Source of the DNA: CAIUKX01 sp964580965
Lineage (GTDB): Bacteria > Bacteroidota > Bacteroidia > Flavobacteriales_D > Crocinitomicaceae
Reading direction: 5' to 3'
DNA length: 64,000 nucleotides
NCBI GenBank assembly: GCA_964580965.1
Contig: CAZOLZ010000003.1
Location: 1 to 64,000 of the forward strand
A model generated the notes under the pieces. It saw only the letters and a list, made by a program, of their open reading frames with translations, had not been told where the DNA came from and ran no database searches. Shown in pieces: positions 40,741 to 48,995 of this stretch (position 1 is the first letter of the stretch; each line of letters opens with the position of its first letter). The position numbers were made by a program, and so were the translations under genes.

Positions 40741-42717
40741 ATTAATAATAATTTTTACGATATTGTTTTTGCTGGTTGGGGAGCAAGCGCTTGCATTTTA
40801 TTAAAACAAATGCATGAAAAAGGATTACTTAAAAACAAAAGAATTTTATTAATCGATCCTGATGAAAAAAAAGAGAATGATAAAACATTTTGTTTTTGGG
40901 CTGAGGAATCTGATGATATCTATAAAGAATATGCATCCATTGTTTCTAACAGTTGGAAGCAAATTCAAATCAATAATTTTTCACCAACTGAAATAGCTCC
41001 ATTGTGTTATTATCATATTAATAGCTTAGATTTATATCAACTAGCAAGAGAAATCATCAAAATGTATGATGTTAATCACATCAAAGAAAGCGTTTTAACC
41101 ATTTATAAATCTGGTGATAAATTATATACAGAATCTGAAGGAGCTATTTATGAGTCTACCCGTGTTTTTGACGGAAGACCACCAAATTATAACTTAGCAT
41201 TAAAAAGTGAATATAACATTTCACAATCTTTTATTGGCTATAAAATAAAATTAGAAGAGGGAGAATTTAATGATGAAGTTTATCACATGATGGACTTTAG
41301 GGTGGATCAATCAATTGCAACTCAATTTATTTACATTTTACCATACAGTAAGTCTGAAGCTTTAGTTGAATTAACTCGTTTTGGTAAGCAATTATTAGAT
41401 GAATCAACTGCTAAAGAAGTATTGCAAAAATTCATTTCTAAAAATTATGGTGATTTTCATGTTGTTGACCAAGAAAAAGGAGTGATCCCAATGAGTTCAA
41501 CACTTCCCAAAATAAAGAGCGTTAAAAATTGGATAAATATTGGTACAAGAGCTGGTAATGTAAAGCCAAGCACAGGTTATGCCTTTAAAAATATGTATGC
41601 ACACAGCAAAAATATTTGTAATTCAATAGATTTAAATCCTAAAAAATCTTCAGCTAATCGTCGTTTTTTATTTTACGACCAATTATTACTAATTATTTTA
41701 ACCATTTGGCCAAATAAAGGAAAGCCAATTTTTGAAAGACTATTCAAAGCAAAGAGTGCAAATTTTGTTCTTCAATTTTTAGATGAGAAAACTAGTTTTT
41801 CTCAAGAGTTAAGTATGTTTAGTAAATTACAAATAGGTGTTTTTCTTAAGGCATTATTGTACTGGCTATACTGGAAATATAAAGGATTAATATTCCCGAT
41901 TCTAATGAGTCTTTATGTATTGTTTTCTTTTGTTTTTGAACCTTCTGCATCAACACCATTGAATACTTTTCAGTTTGGGTTATTAATTTTAGGCTTATTA
42001 GTTATCGGAATTCCTCATGGTGCCTTAGATCACCTCACAGGTTTTATTTCAAAAAAGAAAAAAATATCACTAAAATTTATAGTCATTTATTTGTTACTAA
42101 TGGTGCCTGTTTTTTTTCTTTGGATCCTGTTTCCTAAGATGGGATTATTTTTCTTTTTAATTTATTCTGCTTGGCATTTTGGTCAAACTGACATGAAGCA
42201 TTGGAATATTAGGTCTAAATTTATTGGCTTTTTATGGGGAGTAATACTATTGAGTTTTTTATTGTTAACTCACATTGAACAGTTGAAAATTGTTTTGAAT
42301 GCACTCAATATTAATTCAATAACATCATTCAATGGAATAAATTTTATCTGTTATTTTATAATTGCAGTTGGTTTTATACTCTCTGTAATTTTTAAAAAAA
42401 TAGAGTGGTTTATCATTCTAACTTTTTTATTTTTTTCACAATACATCAACTTGATTTTCGCTTTTGGGATTTATTTTATTTTCCATCACAGCAGAATAGG
42501 TTGGAAACACCTAAAAAGAAGCCTTTCTATTTCAAATTTCAGAATGTATTTCCTCGCTCTACCTTTCAATATTGGAGCAATCGTTTTATTTCTCTTATTC
42601 TTTAATAATTTTCAGTTGAGCTTAAATCAAAATATTGCTTACTTCTTTATTTTTCTTTCCTGTGTTAGTTTTCCTCACGTTTTAAGTATGGCTGTTTTTT
42701 ATAAGAATAATAAATAA
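40741..42717 (+). CDS. Fused lycopene beta-cyclase (CrtY) and Brp/Blh beta-carotene 15,15'-dioxygenase
   Basis: One 658-codon frame with two enzymes. Residues about 1-385 are a lycopene cyclase: FAD motif YDIVFAGWGASAC (G12, G14, A17), TFCFWAEE and GTRAGNVKPSTGYAF (268-282). Residues about 395-658 are a membrane Brp/Blh protein with its His motifs: GIPHGALDHL (His426, His431), YSAWHFGQTD (His479), FHHSRIGWKH (His582, His583, His590) and SFPHVLSM (His646). Together they would turn lycopene into beta-carotene and cleave it to retinal. The first ATG (40810) lies after the FAD motif. In-frame coding extends upstream to a stop at 40717 with no ATG, GTG or TTG, so ATT 40741 is a provisional start. 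Confidence 0.85.
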   Translation: MNNNFYDIVFAGWGASACILLKQMHEKGLLKNKRILLIDPDEKKENDKTFCFWAEESDDIYKEYASIVSNSWKQIQINNFSPTEIAPLCYYHINSLDLYQLAREIIKMYDVNHIKESVLTIYKSGDKLYTESEGAIYESTRVFDGRPPNYNLALKSEYNISQSFIGYKIKLEEGEFNDEVYHMMDFRVDQSIATQFIYILPYSKSEALVELTRFGKQLLDESTAKEVLQKFISKNYGDFHVVDQEKGVIPMSSTLPKIKSVKNWINIGTRAGNVKPSTGYAFKNMYAHSKNICNSIDLNPKKSSANRRFLFYDQLLLIILTIWPNKGKPIFERLFKAKSANFVLQFLDEKTSFSQELSMFSKLQIGVFLKALLYWLYWKYKGLIFPILMSLYVLFSFVFEPSASTPLNTFQFGLLILGLLVIGIPHGALDHLTGFISKKKKISLKFIVIYLLLMVPVFFLWILFPKMGLFFFLIYSAWHFGQTDMKHWNIRSKFIGFLWGVILLSFLLLTHIEQLKIVLNALNINSITSFNGINFICYFIIAVGFILSVIFKKIEWFIILTFLFFSQYINLIFAFGIYFIFHHSRIGWKHLKRSLSISNFRMYFLALPFNIGAIVLFLLFFNNFQLSLNQNIAYFFIFLSCVSFPHVLSMAVFYKNNK

Positions 42718-42765
42718 GATTATTAATTTTAATCAACAAAGTTTAGGATATTATTTTGACAGCTA

Positions 42766-43149
42766 ATGAATTTTAGATACGCAAGACATACAGATGACCT
42801 TGAACCTCTGGTTAAATTTTATACAGAAATAGTTGGTTTAAAGCAATTAGGAGGATTTAAAAACCATTCCTCATATGATCGTGTTTTTTTGGGTGTTCCA
42901 GAATCAAAATGGCATATAGAGTTTACACAATCAAATGAAACTGCCAAACACAAACCTGACGATGATGATCTTTTAGTTTTCTACATCAAAAAAGAAAAAG
43001 AGTTAGATGTTATTAGTGAAAAAATCAATAAAGCTGGCATCCAAATCGTAAAATCTAAAAATCCTTTTTGGAATGAAAATGGTTTTGAAATTAAAGATCC
43101 TGATGGCTTTAGTATTGTATTCAGTAAAATGATAACAAATTTAAAATAA
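42766..43149 (+). CDS. VOC family (glyoxalase/dioxygenase superfamily) protein
   Basis: 127 residues with two beta-alpha-beta-beta-beta modules of the vicinal oxygen chelate fold. RYARHTDDLEPLVKFYTEIVGL (residues 3-24) and KWHIEFTQ (about 47-54) form the first half, and GFEIKDPDGFSIVFSK (about 107-122) the second. His8, Glu51 and later acidic residues are candidate metal ligands, but the substrate is not clear. It starts 48 bases after the CrtY-Blh gene on the same strand. A role with carotenoids is possible only by position. Confidence 0.8.
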   Translation: MNFRYARHTDDLEPLVKFYTEIVGLKQLGGFKNHSSYDRVFLGVPESKWHIEFTQSNETAKHKPDDDDLLVFYIKKEKELDVISEKINKAGIQIVKSKNPFWNENGFEIKDPDGFSIVFSKMITNLK

Positions 43150-43163
43150 ATACCGCCAAAAAT

Positions 43164-44258
43164 CTATTTTTCCCTCGCAATTAAAGCGTTAAGCGCAAAA
43201 GATGCTAACCAATGTTCACCCATATAATCTCCATCAACGATTGAAGGTAACGAATGCATCAAATGTTTATCAGCAACTTTATACAAATGTTTAAACGCTT
43301 TGTCGTAATCAGCTAATTGGTAAAAACACCAAGCACGACTGAAATTCAAGCCGTCTAAATGCACCATATGACCGTCAGAACGATCGCTGACAAAACCAAC
43401 TTCTAAATCAAAATTATTTTCTAATAAATCAGGAAAATAATCCTTTAGCCAAGTAAAAAACTCATTTTTAGGTAAAACCCTTCTCATAAGGTCAACCGTT
43501 TCTAAAGATGGAGATAAAAAATCATATCCACTCGGTTCATATTGATAGGGTACATCGATGTCTTTCAAATAGAAATCTTTTGCACGTTTTTCAATGATTT
43601 TTTTTAATTCGTTTTGCTTGGTGAAAACCGCGTAGTCGTGAGCGAAAGTTAAACCAAAGGCTGTATTAATGTGATCTCCTGAACGAAGAGGATAATTCAA
43701 TTTTGGTAAATATTTTAAGTATTTTTCAACGATTAAATCCGCTAAAGGTTGAAGGTTATTTGCCCATTGTTGAGCATCCGAATCTTTAAAGTTTAATAAT
43801 TCTTGCTGTAATTTTAATAACCAAGCCCAACCATAAGTGCGTTCAAAAGAACTATTTTGTTTCTGTTGAAAATAATGAATTTCTGCTTCGATATTTTCGG
43901 CAGTCAATTGACGATTCAAGTATTTTCTTATCTTTTCCGCATTTTTCAATTGAGGATATCGATTTAAGAGCGAAATCATTAACCAATGACCATGAACCGA
44001 TGAATGCCAATCAAAACATCCATAAAAGGCTGGATGCAATTCTTTTGGTGTATGTAAGTCTGAACTATCGTTCAAAACTTGCATCAACTTATTTGGGTAT
44101 TCTTGTTCAACACATTTTAACGGAAGCTCGACCAGTCGTTCTGCTTCTTGTTGTGTCAATAATTGTTTAGCTAAACTTTTTGATGTTTCTTTTTTAGGTT
44201 GATTTGTTTGACAACCAACAACCAAAATAGCGAGTAATAATAGTTTAAAAAAGTTCAT
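43164..44258 (-). CDS. DUF2891 lipoprotein
   Basis: 364 residues. The signal ends VVGC, with a lipidated Cys at about residue 15. The rest is DUF2891, marked by HPAFYGCFDWHSSVHGHW (about residues 61-78) and by an alpha-helical, Trp/His-rich body like an alpha/alpha toroid. Activity is unproven. ATG 44258 gives the lipoprotein signal; the frame runs 16 codons further into dxr without one. It follows the dxr stop with almost no gap, so the two are co-transcribed. Confidence 0.8.
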   Translation of the reverse strand: MNFFKLLLLAILVVGCQTNQPKKETSKSLAKQLLTQQEAERLVELPLKCVEQEYPNKLMQVLNDSSDLHTPKELHPAFYGCFDWHSSVHGHWLMISLLNRYPQLKNAEKIRKYLNRQLTAENIEAEIHYFQQKQNSSFERTYGWAWLLKLQQELLNFKDSDAQQWANNLQPLADLIVEKYLKYLPKLNYPLRSGDHINTAFGLTFAHDYAVFTKQNELKKIIEKRAKDFYLKDIDVPYQYEPSGYDFLSPSLETVDLMRRVLPKNEFFTWLKDYFPDLLENNFDLEVGFVSDRSDGHMVHLDGLNFSRAWCFYQLADYDKAFKHLYKVADKHLMHSLPSIVDGDYMGEHWLASFALNALIAREK

Positions 44259-44259
44259 T

Positions 44260-45420
44260 TTATTTTTGAATATATGACCATGCAATTTTACGAGCCTCAG
44301 CATCACTATGAACGAAATCTTCGTATTGAGGATGAAGTTTAGAAGGACATTGTTTCAACGTTGCTTCATTGATTTTTGCAATATCCAAAAATGAAATCTG
44401 TTCTTTCAAAAAAGCATCTACGGACACTTCATTCGCAGCATTTAGAATACAAGCTGCTGTTCCTTCCATTTCCATTGCTTGATAAGCTAAATCTAAGTTT
44501 CGGAATGTTTTTCTATCCGGTTGCTCGAATGTTAATTGAGGATAATCTAAAAAGTTAAAGCGAGGAAAATCAGTTTTAAAGCGATCTGGGTAAGTCAATG
44601 CAAATTGAATGGGTAATTTCATATCTGGTAAACCCATTTGAGCCTTCATACTTCCATCTTCAAACTGTACCAATGAATGAACAATAGATTGCGGATGAAC
44701 GATAACATCAATCTGATCTGGTTTTAAATTAAACAACCATTTTGCTTCAATCACTTCAAGACCTTTATTCATCATAGAAGCCGAGTCAATCGTAATTTTA
44801 GCTCCCATCGACCAATTAGGATGTTTTAAGGCTTGTTTTAAGGTCACTTTTTCTAACTTTTCAGTAGTAAAACCTCTAAAAGGACCACCAGAAGCAGTTA
44901 AGTAAATCTTTTCAATTTTATTGTGAAATTCACCAACTAAACATTGGAAAATAGCTGAATGTTCCGAATCAACAGGATAAATATTAACCCCATATTCTTT
45001 GGCTAATTTCGTGATTAATTCACCAGCAACAACGAGTGTTTCTTTGTTTGCCAAAGCGATTGTTTTTCGAGCTCTAATAGCAGCAATTGTTGGCTTTAAA
45101 CCTGCATAGCCTACAAGAGCAGTTAAAACCGTATGAACTTCATTAAATTCTACAACTTGTGATAACGATTCAGCACCTGTATAAACTGAGATATCAGTTT
45201 CAATTAAAGCTTGTTTTACTGATTCATATTTTGATTCATCACCAATAACTACCACATTAGGTTGAAATTTCAATGCTTGTTGAATCAATAAATCAGCATT
45301 TGATTGTGCCGTGATAACTTGTAAATCAAATAAATCCGGGTAGGATTCAATCACTTCCAAAGCCTGTGTCCCAATAGATCCTGTCGACCCTAAAATTGCT
45401 ATGCCTTTTTTCTCACTCAT
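44260..45420 (-). CDS. dxr: 1-deoxy-D-xylulose 5-phosphate reductoisomerase
   Basis: Second enzyme of the MEP pathway; rearranges and reduces DXP to 2-C-methyl-D-erythritol 4-phosphate with NADPH and a divalent metal. The NADPH motif GSTGSIG (residues 11-17), ALANKETLVVAGE, PVDSEHSAIFQCL (metal and substrate site), TASGGPFRGF and HPNWSMGAKITIDSASMMNKGLE are all intact. At 386 residues it has the usual length. With ispD (54742-55407) it supplies isoprenoids, including the lycopene that the CrtY-Blh protein would use. Confidence 0.96.
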   Translation of the reverse strand: MSEKKGIAILGSTGSIGTQALEVIESYPDLFDLQVITAQSNADLLIQQALKFQPNVVVIGDESKYESVKQALIETDISVYTGAESLSQVVEFNEVHTVLTALVGYAGLKPTIAAIRARKTIALANKETLVVAGELITKLAKEYGVNIYPVDSEHSAIFQCLVGEFHNKIEKIYLTASGGPFRGFTTEKLEKVTLKQALKHPNWSMGAKITIDSASMMNKGLEVIEAKWLFNLKPDQIDVIVHPQSIVHSLVQFEDGSMKAQMGLPDMKLPIQFALTYPDRFKTDFPRFNFLDYPQLTFEQPDRKTFRNLDLAYQAMEMEGTAACILNAANEVSVDAFLKEQISFLDIAKINEATLKQCPSKLHPQYEDFVHSDAEARKIAWSYIQK

Positions 45421-45424
45421 AGTG

Positions 45425-45432
45425 CAAAAATA
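45425..45432 (-). promoter_or_regulatory. Candidate -7 box touching the dxr start
   Basis: Minus-strand TATTTTTG, a match to TAnnTTTG, ends 4 bases before the dxr ATG. The transcript would be leaderless or nearly so. Confidence 0.35.
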
Positions 45433-45507
45433 GGCGTATAATTTGAAATAGGAATAGTATTGGGATATATTCTTTAATCATCTTTTAGTATAAATCTCCC
45501 CTGCTTA

Positions 45508-45523
45508 TTCCCCTCATGGGGAA
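45508..45523. repeat. Small GC-rich palindrome in the dxr upstream gap
   Basis: TTCCCC (45508-45513), loop TCAT, GGGGAA (45518-45523). It stands out in AT-rich intergenic DNA and resembles the core of short dispersed intergenic repeats in Bacteroidetes. No partner copy is in this window. Confidence 0.3.
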
Positions 45524-45574
45524 AGTTAAAATACATTTCGAAACTTTTAAGTTTTGTGTCTGTATGACGCAAAT

Positions 45575-46300
45575 TTAAGAGAACTTAATATTCTCTTCCT
45601 CAATAATATGATCTCCTTTTAGCTTCAAAAACACTTGAATCAAAGCAGCAACATCTTTTTCGCAATATATTTTAATCCGTTCTAAATCATTTTCTTCATA
45701 ATAAACACGAGCTACATCAGCACCTGAAATATCATCTTTCGGTGTGGGAACATTGAAAATATTACATAATAAAGGCAAAGATGTGTAGGCTTTAAAATCT
45801 CCAAATTTCCACAATTCCATTGTATCAATGTGGTTGATTTCCCATGGTTTTTTTCCTGCAATGTTTAAAATTTTAGGCAATTTTATTTCATTAATTAACA
45901 GTCTTCTACAAATATATGGGAAGTCAAATTCTTTCGCATTATGTCCACATAAAATATGAAAAGCTGTGTTGTAATTTTCATTTAACAACTTACAAAATTG
46001 ACGTAACAATGTTTCTTCATCATCATGATAAAAAGATTTTAAACGAATATGACGAACACCTAAAGAGTCAACATGAACAAAGCCAACAGAAATGCAAATA
46101 ATTTTACCAAATTCAGCAAAAATACTCGAACGGCTGTCATAAGCTTCTTCGAAACGTGTTTCGTCACCTTGATGAATGCCTCGTGTTTTACTTAAAAACA
46201 ATTGTTTCTTTGCATCATCAAGCTCATCAAAATTATAAACTTGTGGTGCTGTTTCTATATCTAGAAATAAAATTTTATCGAATTCAACTTTGTCTAACAT
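45575..46300 (-). CDS. DEDDy-type 3'-5' exonuclease (PolB-like)
   Basis: 241 residues of the DnaQ/RNase H-like fold. ExoI is FLDIETAP (Asp14, Glu16), ExoII is HILCGHNAKEFDFPYICRRL in the middle, and ExoIII is YCEKDVAAL with the Tyr-x3-Asp spacing of the DEDDy group. It resembles the predicted 3'-5' exonuclease family related to DNA polymerase B proofreading domains. The polynucleotide substrate is not known. ATG 46300 is used, not the TTG at 46306, because a -7 box lies at 46304-46311. Its end is 154 bases from dxr. Confidence 0.85.
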   Translation of the reverse strand: MLDKVEFDKILFLDIETAPQVYNFDELDDAKKQLFLSKTRGIHQGDETRFEEAYDSRSSIFAEFGKIICISVGFVHVDSLGVRHIRLKSFYHDDEETLLRQFCKLLNENYNTAFHILCGHNAKEFDFPYICRRLLINEIKLPKILNIAGKKPWEINHIDTMELWKFGDFKAYTSLPLLCNIFNVPTPKDDISGADVARVYYEENDLERIKIYCEKDVAALIQVFLKLKGDHIIEEENIKFS

Positions 46301-46303
46301 AAT

Positions 46304-46311
46304 CAAAACTA
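46304..46311 (-). promoter_or_regulatory. Candidate -7 box touching the exonuclease start
   Basis: Minus-strand TAGTTTTG matches TAnnTTTG and ends 3 bases before ATG 46300, implying a leaderless transcript if used. Confidence 0.35.
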
Positions 46312-46337
46312 GAGTTATTTGTTAAGTAAATTTAGGT

Positions 46338-46784
46338 TTATTTTTTTCTTAATTTAATGAATTCCTGAATTTTTTCATTTTCAATAAGAACCGTTAAATT
46401 GTAATAAACAATCTTCCATTCGTTATTAGATTTCATCAGAATTCCACTTCCTCTACAACCTTCCATCCAAGTTGCTAAATCTTCATCAAACCAAACGATG
46501 GTCGTATCTGTTGAAAAATTCCAATACCTATTGGAAGGTGTAAAATCCCAAGCCTTTCCTTGATCGAAATAGGGTTTTGAGAAGGATGCAAACGCTTGTT
46601 TACTCCATCGTTCCTCTGGTGCTGTACCTAAAAACACAAAGCTCGAATCCATAAAATTAAAATACTGCTCAAAATTTGATTCACCTGCTGCACGATGCCA
46701 TTGATTGACCAAAGAATCAAGGTTTTGACCATTTGATTGAAATAAAAAAAGAAGCGTAAAAATGAGAAGTATGTAACGATGCAT
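46338..46784 (-). CDS. Exported NTF2-like (SnoaL/DUF4440-type) protein
   Basis: 148 residues with a signal peptide (cleavage after about residue 19, SNGQ). The remainder, with VNQWHRAAGESNFEQYFNFMD, FLGTAPEERWSKQAF and EWKIVYYNLTVLI, is the cone-shaped alpha+beta fold of the NTF2/SnoaL group, usually a binding domain or a non-catalytic partner. No ligand can be assigned. It is encoded 31 bases before the -7 box of the exonuclease gene on the same strand. Confidence 0.75.
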   Translation of the reverse strand: MHRYILLIFTLLFLFQSNGQNLDSLVNQWHRAAGESNFEQYFNFMDSSFVFLGTAPEERWSKQAFASFSKPYFDQGKAWDFTPSNRYWNFSTDTTIVWFDEDLATWMEGCRGSGILMKSNNEWKIVYYNLTVLIENEKIQEFIKLRKK

Positions 46785-46946
46785 TATTTATAATTTTAGC
46801 AAAATAAATTTAAGTAAAAAAATTAGAGTAATTAGATTATTAAGGTCAGGATTTTCTTCATTTTAATATTATAAATATTGCTGCTCTAATTCATTGATTT
46901 GTTAAACAAACAGTTTAATTTTTATTGATTAATTAGTGTTTAATTA

Positions 46947-46985
46947 CTACTTTTACCGCGTGATAAAAGTAGGAAAGCTTTTTCC
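46947..46985. promoter_or_regulatory. Two inverted repeats upstream of purQ
   Basis: CTACTTTTA (46947-46955) pairs perfectly with TAAAAGTAG (46964-46972) around CCGCGTGA. Directly after it, GGAAA (46972-46976) pairs with TTTCC (46981-46985). They end 19 bases before the purQ ATG and could be an operator or a leader structure. No -7 box match was found nearby, and no purine riboswitch core was recognised. Confidence 0.35.
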
Positions 46986-47004
46986 TTTTAAATAAAAAGA
47001 ATTT

Positions 47005-47688
47005 ATGAAATTTGGTGTTGTTACTTTTCCTGGATCAAACTGTGACGAGGATATGGTATATGTTCTACAAGATATTTTAGGACAAAAAGTTGAAAAATTA
47101 TGGCATAAAGGCACAGATCTGAAGGGGGTTGATTTTGTCGTGCTTCCAGGCGGTTTTTCTTATGGAGATTATTTACGTTCAGGAGCTATTGCCAAATTAT
47201 CACCAATTATGGGAGAAGTAATTAATCATGCAAATAAAGGTGGTTATGTCATGGGAATCTGTAACGGTTTCCAAATTTTAACTGAGTCTGGATTGTTGGA
47301 TGGTGCTTTGCTTCACAATAACAATCAGAAATTTATTTGTAAAAATACATTTATCAAACCCGCTTCTTCTTCTGCAGCTATATCTAAAGGTATGGAGGAT
47401 AAAGCGTACAAAATTCCAATTGCTCACGGTGAAGGGCGTTTTTATGCACCAGAAGATACAATTAAGAAAATTCAAGATAATGATCAAATCATTTTCCAAT
47501 ACTGTGATAGCGAAGGAAATGTTAAAACGGAAGAAAATCCAAATGGATCATTGTTAAACATTGCTGGAATTACAAATGCTGGTAAAAATGTTTTTGGTAT
47601 GATGCCTCACCCAGAAAGAGCAGCAGATTACCAATTATCAAATGAAGATGGTAAAGTATTATTTGAATCTTTATTAAAATTCTGCTAA
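47005..47688 (+). CDS. purQ: Phosphoribosylformylglycinamidine synthase, glutaminase subunit
   Basis: Class I glutamine amidotransferase that delivers ammonia to PurL for step four of purine synthesis. The triad is Cys86 (MGICNGFQIL), His202 and Glu204 (PHPERA). VVLPGGFSYGDYLRSGAIA forms the oxyanion region. At 227 residues it is a separate small PurQ, so the organism should have a small PurL and a PurS elsewhere, unlike many Bacteroidetes with one large fused PurL. It is 15 bases before purD and shares its transcript. Confidence 0.95.
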   Translation: MKFGVVTFPGSNCDEDMVYVLQDILGQKVEKLWHKGTDLKGVDFVVLPGGFSYGDYLRSGAIAKLSPIMGEVINHANKGGYVMGICNGFQILTESGLLDGALLHNNNQKFICKNTFIKPASSSAAISKGMEDKAYKIPIAHGEGRFYAPEDTIKKIQDNDQIIFQYCDSEGNVKTEENPNGSLLNIAGITNAGKNVFGMMPHPERAADYQLSNEDGKVLFESLLKFC

Positions 47689-47703
47689 CATAAACAACTA
47701 CAA

Positions 47704-48978
47704 ATGAAAGTATTACTTCTAGGTTCAGGAGGAAGAGAACACGCATTAGCTTGGAAAATAGCTCAAAGTTCTTCTTTAGAAGAATTATATATTGCACCAG
47801 GAAATGCTGGCACAAAACAACATGGAACAAATGTTTCAATGGATGTAAATGATTTTGAGTCAATCAAAACTTTTGTACTTGAAAAGGAAATAAACATGGT
47901 TGTTGTTGGACCAGAAGATCCGTTAGTAAATGGAATTTCTGATTTCTTCAAAGCTGATGAACAATTAAATAAGGTTCCTGTTATCGGACCAAGTAAAGAA
48001 GGTGCTCAGTTAGAAGGAAGTAAAGATTTTGCGAAGCAGTTCATGATGCGTCACAATATCCCAACAGCAAAATATGCAACTTTCACAAAAGACACCATAG
48101 AAGAGGGTAATAAGTTCTTAGCTTCAATGAAACCTCCATACGTTTTGAAAGCAGACGGATTAGCTGCTGGAAAAGGGGTGTTGATTTTAAATTCTTTGGA
48201 GGAAGCTCAAGAAGAATTGAAAAACATGTTAGCTGATGCCAAGTTTGGTGAAGCAAGTTCAAGAGTAGTAATTGAACAATTCTTATCAGGCGTTGAATTA
48301 TCTGTATTTGTAATTACTGATGGAGAGTCTTTTAAAATTTTACCTGAAGCGAAAGATTACAAACGAATCGGTGAAGGTGACACAGGATTAAATACTGGTG
48401 GAATGGGTGCTATCTCTCCAGTTCCATTTGCTGATAATACATTTAAAGATAAAATCAAAAACCAAATCATTATTCCTACCGTTAAAGGAATAAAATCAGA
48501 AGGTATTGACTATAAAGGATTTATCTTTTTTGGTTTAATCAACGTTAAAGGAGAACCTTATGTGATTGAATACAATTGTCGTATGGGGGATCCAGAGACC
48601 GAAGTTGTTATTCCTAGATTGAAATCTGATATATTAGACCTTTTTGAAGGGGTAGCTACAGGAACATTATCGGAAGCTGATATTGTATTTGATGATAGAA
48701 GTGCTTGTACAGTAATGATGGTATCTGGTGGTTATCCAGAAAAATATGAAAAAGGAAAGCAAATTTTCGGAATTAATACTGTAAACGAAAGTATTATTTT
48801 CCATGCGGGAACAAAAGCAGATGGGCCAACTGTTGTATCAGCAGGAGGTAGAGTTTTAGCATTAACATCTTACGGAAAAAATTTGAAAGTTGCGTTGGAT
48901 AAATCTTACGAAAGTGCAGATAAAATTGAATTCGATAAGGCTTATTACAGAAAAGACATCGGTTTTGATGTGCAATGA
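47704..48978 (+). CDS. purD: Phosphoribosylamine-glycine ligase
   Basis: Second step of purine synthesis, joining glycine to phosphoribosylamine with ATP. The N-domain has LLLGSGGREHALAWK (residues 4-18) and VVVGPEDPLVNG. The ATP-grasp domain has PPYVLKADGLAAGKGV (about 138-153), GGMGAISPVP and YVIEYNCRMGDPETE (about 280-294). The length of 424 residues is normal. It lies downstream of purQ. Confidence 0.96.
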   Translation: MKVLLLGSGGREHALAWKIAQSSSLEELYIAPGNAGTKQHGTNVSMDVNDFESIKTFVLEKEINMVVVGPEDPLVNGISDFFKADEQLNKVPVIGPSKEGAQLEGSKDFAKQFMMRHNIPTAKYATFTKDTIEEGNKFLASMKPPYVLKADGLAAGKGVLILNSLEEAQEELKNMLADAKFGEASSRVVIEQFLSGVELSVFVITDGESFKILPEAKDYKRIGEGDTGLNTGGMGAISPVPFADNTFKDKIKNQIIIPTVKGIKSEGIDYKGFIFFGLINVKGEPYVIEYNCRMGDPETEVVIPRLKSDILDLFEGVATGTLSEADIVFDDRSACTVMMVSGGYPEKYEKGKQIFGINTVNESIIFHAGTKADGPTVVSAGGRVLALTSYGKNLKVALDKSYESADKIEFDKAYYRKDIGFDVQ

Positions 48979-48995
48979 TTTAAGTAACTAGTTCA

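Noticed and set aside
40810..42717. ATG 40810 as the start of the cyclase-Blh gene
   Set aside because: It would drop the FAD-binding motif encoded immediately upstream in the same frame, so coding clearly begins earlier.
40741..42717. A microbial rhodopsin encoded near the Blh domain
   Set aside because: No seven-helix frame with the retinal lysine motif is found in the window; the membrane part of this gene carries Brp/Blh histidine motifs instead.
46947..46985. Purine or other riboswitch upstream of purQ
   Set aside because: The conserved purine aptamer core is absent; only simple inverted repeats are seen.
47570..47863. A minus-strand frame of 97 codons across the purQ-purD junction
   Set aside because: It opposes two certain genes and has no recognisable motif.
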